This document shows positions 53,042-56,050 of a stretch of DNA of 56,050 bases, piece after piece. Under the pieces are notes generated by a model. It had not been told where the DNA came from. It saw only the letters and a list, made by a program, of their open reading frames with translations, and made no database searches. The first letter of the stretch is position 1; every line of letters begins with the position of its first letter. A program made the translations under genes and the position numbers. Where the stretch lies: positions 1-56,050 of the forward strand of contig JAAWDP010000001.1 of NCBI GenBank assembly GCA_022793815.1. The letters are read 5' to 3'. The DNA is from Clostridia bacterium. GTDB taxonomy: Bacteria; Bacillota; Clostridia; Christensenellales; Pumilibacteraceae.

Positions 53042-54919
53042 TTATGCTTTCTTGCGCTTTTTGAGCAAAATAAGCGCCGCCGCAACCGCCGCCGCGATAA
53101 CCGCAACCGCCGCCGCGATTAAACCGACCGTAGCCCCGACGGGAAAAGGCTTTTGAGCGTCGGGCGTTTTGACTGGCGCGAGATAGCGTATGCCCTGCGT
53201 GTACACGGTGCGGGAACTTTCACCGACGGGTTCGACGTATTTTGCGAAACACTCCCACCCCTGCGCCGTCTTTTCGGTGTAGTACACTTCGCCGAACACA
53301 TTTTTTTCAGTGCCGTCGTAAAGCACGGCTTTAAGCGTTATACTGTCGCCGATATCGGGAACGTCGCTTGCGGTTGCGTTTTCCACGGCGTCCGCATACA
53401 CATAGCGCACACCGTCTTTGAAGCAGTCCGCCGCATTGTTTGTGACACCGAGCACACCCGAAAGCGATGCTGTTTTAACGTCGTTCGGCGCGCCGAAAGT
53501 CCAATACCACCCGGCAAAGCCGCGGTCCACAAGCATTCTTTCGTAAACATCGTTACGCAATACCTGAATAAGGTCGACGCCTGTATTCTTTGCGTTGAGC
53601 GTGGGAAGGTCGTTTTTAAACGAGCCCTGCGATACTGCGTCCAAAGTTGCGGTCGGAATCTGCGGCACCGTTTCTTTCAGACGCATGAGCTGTTTTTCGG
53701 AGCTTTCGAAAGTGATGACAACTATACTGTCGTAAAAATCTTTTTCGTCGAGTACGCGTTTCATGTTCTCGACGAAATCGGTTTGGTCGTCTTTAATCTC
53801 GAACACAAGCACTACGTCGCTGCCGAGTTCGGCATTGAGGCGTTCTATAAGGTCGATACATTCTTCGAGGGTAGGCATTTTTTCATGCGGAGTTTTCAAA
53901 TCCAAGTCGAAACTTTTGATTTGCGCGAGAGTTAAATCGGCTATGACGCCGCTCCCGTTTGTTTCTCTGTCCACCGTGTCGTCGTGATTGATTACTATGT
54001 GTTTATCCTTTGTCAGATGCCCGTCGAGTTCGAGATGGGTTACGCCGGCACGCATTGCCGCCTCTATGCCGCCGAGCGAGTTTTCGTTATATTTCGAAGG
54101 CAAACCTCTGTGCGCGACATTGAAGATATTACGCGTATAACCGTCCGTAAAGGAAAATGCATCGTAAACGTATTTAAAGTCGCTTGCTATCACGCCGAGC
54201 GCGCCGCTTGCAATGCACGTGAGGAAATTTCCGAACGTTTCGCTGTTCGAGCGCACCCATACGCTTTTGAAACGCGCCTGCAAGTACGTTACGTTTTTCA
54301 CGTCCGCATCCTTGCTTGACAAAACGACGACGCTTGCGCACGCCTCGGTAGACTCCTTGACAGCCGTATAAAGGTTTTCCGGTAAATTCTTATACTCGAT
54401 TATACCGCGCAGAGAAGGTTTTGCCTTGCGCACTTTTGCGACAAGCGCCGCCTTATCCGACATGACCGCCATATCCAGAATATCGAGCGTATTGCTTAAA
54501 AAATCTATAAGCGCATCGGCGCTTGCATCGTCATTTACATACGCTATCGGAATGACTTTTTTATTCAGTTTACCATATACGTCGATGAACGAGCCAAGCG
54601 TTTCGCCGTTTGCACCGACTGCGTTTTTGCGTGCATCAAACCGTAAAATTGCGTTAGACGGACGGACGTCGCCCACCACGGATTCGAGCACGGTTGAGTC
54701 TTTCACGTCGCATACAACAGTTGGCGGACAGACCGGAGCGACGCTCGGCGTATAGGTTTCGACAAGCCGAGTGTCCTTTTGCGTTTCGGCTTTTGCTTTC
54801 AAGGCAGTAAATCCGCCGAGTACGGACATGCCGAGCCAAAGCGCGGCAAGCGCGGCGACGGCGCATAAAGCAAGCGCGGACGCTTTAAACGCATTGACTC
54901 TGTTTTGTTTTTTCATCAT
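53042..54919 (-). CDS. Membrane-anchored glycerophosphodiester phosphodiesterase-like protein
   Basis: 625 residues from the ATG at 54919 (GAGGGGTAGGA upstream). A signal anchor (about 14-36) and a C-terminal helix (about 597-620) hold an extracellular protein. The catalytic GDPD barrel lies at about 265-500: NVAHRGLPSKYNENS with the catalytic His-Arg and Glu, LELDGHLTKDKHIVINHD, and VFEIK. Residues 60-255 look like a second, degenerate barrel with a repeated topology (NAILRFDARKN, KKVIPIAYVN, LRGIIEYK). A beta-rich domain (510-580) follows. Expected to cleave glycerophosphodiesters or lipoteichoic-type polymers. It has its own promoter and terminator. Confidence 0.87.
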   Translation of the reverse strand: MMKKQNRVNAFKASALALCAVAALAALWLGMSVLGGFTALKAKAETQKDTRLVETYTPSVAPVCPPTVVCDVKDSTVLESVVGDVRPSNAILRFDARKNAVGANGETLGSFIDVYGKLNKKVIPIAYVNDDASADALIDFLSNTLDILDMAVMSDKAALVAKVRKAKPSLRGIIEYKNLPENLYTAVKESTEACASVVVLSSKDADVKNVTYLQARFKSVWVRSNSETFGNFLTCIASGALGVIASDFKYVYDAFSFTDGYTRNIFNVAHRGLPSKYNENSLGGIEAAMRAGVTHLELDGHLTKDKHIVINHDDTVDRETNGSGVIADLTLAQIKSFDLDLKTPHEKMPTLEECIDLIERLNAELGSDVVLVFEIKDDQTDFVENMKRVLDEKDFYDSIVVITFESSEKQLMRLKETVPQIPTATLDAVSQGSFKNDLPTLNAKNTGVDLIQVLRNDVYERMLVDRGFAGWYWTFGAPNDVKTASLSGVLGVTNNAADCFKDGVRYVYADAVENATASDVPDIGDSITLKAVLYDGTEKNVFGEVYYTEKTAQGWECFAKYVEPVGESSRTVYTQGIRYLAPVKTPDAQKPFPVGATVGLIAAAVAVIAAAVAAALILLKKRKKA

Positions 54920-54989
54920 ATTCCTACCCCTCTTTTTATAGAATTCGTCGACCCCGCATCTTTGACGCAAAGTACGCCGACATACTTTC

Positions 54990-55017
54990 ATTATAAAAGA
55001 CAATGTGTTTTTGTCAA
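54990..55017 (-). promoter_or_regulatory. Promoter of the phosphodiesterase gene
   Basis: TTGACA (55012-55017), 16 bases, TATAAT (54990-54995) on the minus strand. Confidence 0.75.
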
Positions 55018-55087
55018 TAGATATTTCCTAAGCTCCGATTTTGACTGCACGGATTTAAAATACGACGCCGACTGTGAAGTCCGACGC

Positions 55088-55099
55088 GAAACATGTTTC
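55088..55099. promoter_or_regulatory. 12-bp palindrome between divergent promoters
   Basis: GAAACATGTTTC is a perfect 12-bp palindrome about 70 bases upstream of one -35 box and 30 upstream of the other. Possible operator; chance cannot be excluded. Confidence 0.35.
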
Positions 55100-55128
55100 A
55101 TGTTTTTTCATAATATTTATTGAGTGAC

Positions 55129-55157
55129 TTGATATTTCGTCGAAATTGTGGTATAAT
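55129..55157 (+). promoter_or_regulatory. Promoter of the DUF3592-type gene
   Basis: TTGATA (55129-55134), 17 bases, TATAAT (55152-55157). Confidence 0.7.
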
Positions 55158-55188
55158 TCGAACAGGTTATAAAGGTACGGATACATAA

Positions 55189-55669
55189 ATGGGTAAGTTT
55201 AGAGTATTGAGATTAAGCAAAGCACAGTTATTGGGGTGCATATTCTGCGTCCTTTTGGGTATCGGCATGATTGTAGGCGCAACGATATACAAAAATCACT
55301 TGCGTGAAAAGCAGTCCGCCTGGGTAAGAACGGACGCAACGGTGGTGCATGTCGACCAAAACCGAGAAACGGACAGCGACGGCGACATCAGATATATGTA
55401 CCGCGAAGTTGTCGAATACACCGTGTACGGCATTACGTACCGAGAGAAAAACGATACTTGGACGAATTCGCCGAAATATGTCGGTGATTCGTGCCCCGTT
55501 TTATACAACCCGTTAAATCCCTCCGAATGTATTTTCGTTTCCACGTCGCAGGGTTGGATTCCTAATACTGTATATCGCCGGAAGCATACTGAGTTTTGCC
55601 GGCGCGGTGGGCATAGTCTATTATTTTATAGGAAACGCGCAACATAAAAAGCGCGAAAACAATATGTAA
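55189..55669 (+). pseudogene. DUF3592-type membrane protein with a +1 frameshift
   Basis: The first 120 residues read MGKFRVLRL, one transmembrane helix (about 13-33), then a beta domain typical of DUF3592 (TDATVVHVDQN, YNPLNPSECIF). After CIFVSTSQG the frame breaks: it continues as an unlikely Arg-rich tail to 55647, while the +1 frame from about 55553 reads VGFLILYIAGSIL then FAGAVGIVYYFIG and a charged end, a perfect second membrane helix, to a stop at 55669. Removing one G from the GGG at 55551-55553 restores a 159-residue protein. This is either a real mutation or a sequencing error. Confidence 0.75.
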
Positions 55670-55729
55670 AGCATCAACGAATCCGCCGAAGTCTATTTTG
55701 ATTTTTTTTAGAAATGTTATATAAAACTG

Positions 55730-55758
55730 TTGACAAACTACGGCGGATTTGGTATTAT
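55730..55758 (+). promoter_or_regulatory. tRNA-Ala promoter
   Basis: TTGACA (55730-55735), 17 bases, TATTAT (55753-55758), about 32 bases before the tRNA. Confidence 0.75.
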
Positions 55759-55790
55759 GTATAGGCTGTCGCTTAGAGTGACGCTTTTGT

Positions 55791-55866
55791 GGGGGTATAG
55801 CTCAGCTGGTAGAGCACCTGCCCTGCAAGCAGGGGGTCAGCGGTTCGAACCCGCTTACCTCCACCA
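55791..55866 (+). tRNA. tRNA-Ala (TGC)
   Basis: A full cloverleaf of 76 bases with encoded CCA. Acceptor GGGGGTA pairs with TACCTCC, including the G3-U70 wobble that marks tRNA-Ala. D arm GCTC/GAGC, anticodon stem CCTGC/GCAGG with loop CCTGCAA and anticodon TGC, T arm with GGTTCGAAC. Position 33 is C instead of the usual T, a variant I recall in clostridial tRNA-Ala. Confidence 0.96.
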
Positions 55867-55878
55867 CAAAATAACCAC

Positions 55879-55901
55879 GGGGCATGCGTGCCCCTATTTT
55901 T
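55879..55901 (+). terminator. Terminator after tRNA-Ala
   Basis: GGGGCA, loop TGCG, TGCCCC, then TATTTTT. Confidence 0.8.
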
Positions 55902-55908
55902 ATGGGAC

Positions 55909-55951
55909 GAGCACACGCCTGCTACGTAGCACGAAGTATAAGCGTGAGAGC
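55909..55951 (+). repeat. 43-bp tRNA-derived repeat, copy 1
   Basis: Matches 56008-56050 with one mismatch (G instead of A at 55921). It begins GAGCACACGCCT like the tRNA copy but has no D arm before it and no T arm after it. Looks like a degenerate tRNA fragment. Confidence 0.8.
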
Positions 55952-55985
55952 AGCCCCGAAAGTTTAATCGACAGTTTCCCTTTAT

Positions 55986-56050
55986 GGGGTTGTAGCTCAG
56001 CCGGTTAGAGCACACGCCTACTACGTAGCACGAAGTATAAGCGTGAGAGC
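55986..56050 (+). tRNA. tRNA-like gene with an enlarged anticodon loop, cut by the window end
   Basis: The start GGGGTTG, TA, D stem GCTC/GAGC and anticodon stem CACGC/GCGTG are those of a normal tRNA, most like tRNA-Ile. Between the anticodon stem halves stand 23 bases instead of 7. Deleting a 16-base segment from the related copy at 55909-55951 would give loop CTGATAA, the tRNA-Ile (GAT) loop. The T arm and 3' end lie beyond the window. A pseudo-tRNA, an inserted element or an assembly artefact are all possible. Confidence 0.5.

Overview
This 56 kb window looks like a chromosomal segment from an anaerobic, monoderm Firmicute, most likely an uncultured Clostridia (Christensenellales-like; that placement is an inference). 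The signs are strong AGGAGG-type ribosome sites, TTGACA/TATAAT promoters, many lipoproteins and membrane-anchored surface proteins, a LytTR/GHKL two-component pair, a bacterial V-type ATPase, and the gene order tsaC - arginine-phosphatase-like protein - rpiB, as in Bacillus subtilis ywlC-ywlE-ywlF. Most genes lie on the minus strand.

Layout. 1-1000: the start of an InlB-repeat surface protein behind a promoter with a palindrome over its -35 box and a 25-codon leader ORF. 1.1-5.5 kb: purA, then an operon of an RnlA-like HEPN ribonuclease and pyrG. The CTP synthase has lost the catalytic Cys and His of its glutaminase domain. 5.5-12.6 kb: a large Ig-repeat surface protein, a pantothenate uptake/kinase/homoserine dehydrogenase operon and a lipoprotein. 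12.7-14.9 kb: a tiny cysteine-rich protein and glycyl-tRNA synthetase. 14.9-23.5 kb: a membrane-anchored propeller-like protein and a domain-permuted GH3 glucosidase, next to a two-component system whose likely direct-repeat site precedes the GH3 promoter. 23.5-28.6 kb: ypsA, gpsA, membrane proteins and lipoproteins, including an AT-rich lipoprotein cassette with a G9 tract inside its promoter and a 41-bp terminator repeat on each side. 28.8-39.9 kb: a nine-gene V-ATPase operon, predicted to pump Na+, behind rpiB, an arginine-phosphatase-like gene and tsaC. 40-45 kb: cardiolipin synthase, an ABC exporter, pyrophosphatase and small membrane proteins, several apparently transcribed without a leader. 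45.2-51.5 kb: the most striking locus, described below. 51.6-56.05 kb: polysaccharide deacetylase, a phosphodiesterase, a frameshifted DUF3592-type gene, tRNA-Ala and a tRNA-like repeat that runs into the window edge.

The likely undescribed system is the six-gene operon at 51445-45228. In order of transcription it encodes an SPFH-domain/zinc-ribbon protein, a 108-aa helical protein, a Snf7/CHMP4-like ESCRT-III protein, a CHMP1-like ESCRT-III protein with a C-terminal MIM-like helix, an MIT-domain protein with a CbbX-type AAA and a Vps4-like AAA module, and a membrane LRR protein. It reads as a bacterial ESCRT-III/Vps4 membrane-remodelling machine with its own promoter and terminator. Family assignments come from reading the sequences by eye; no database search was run.
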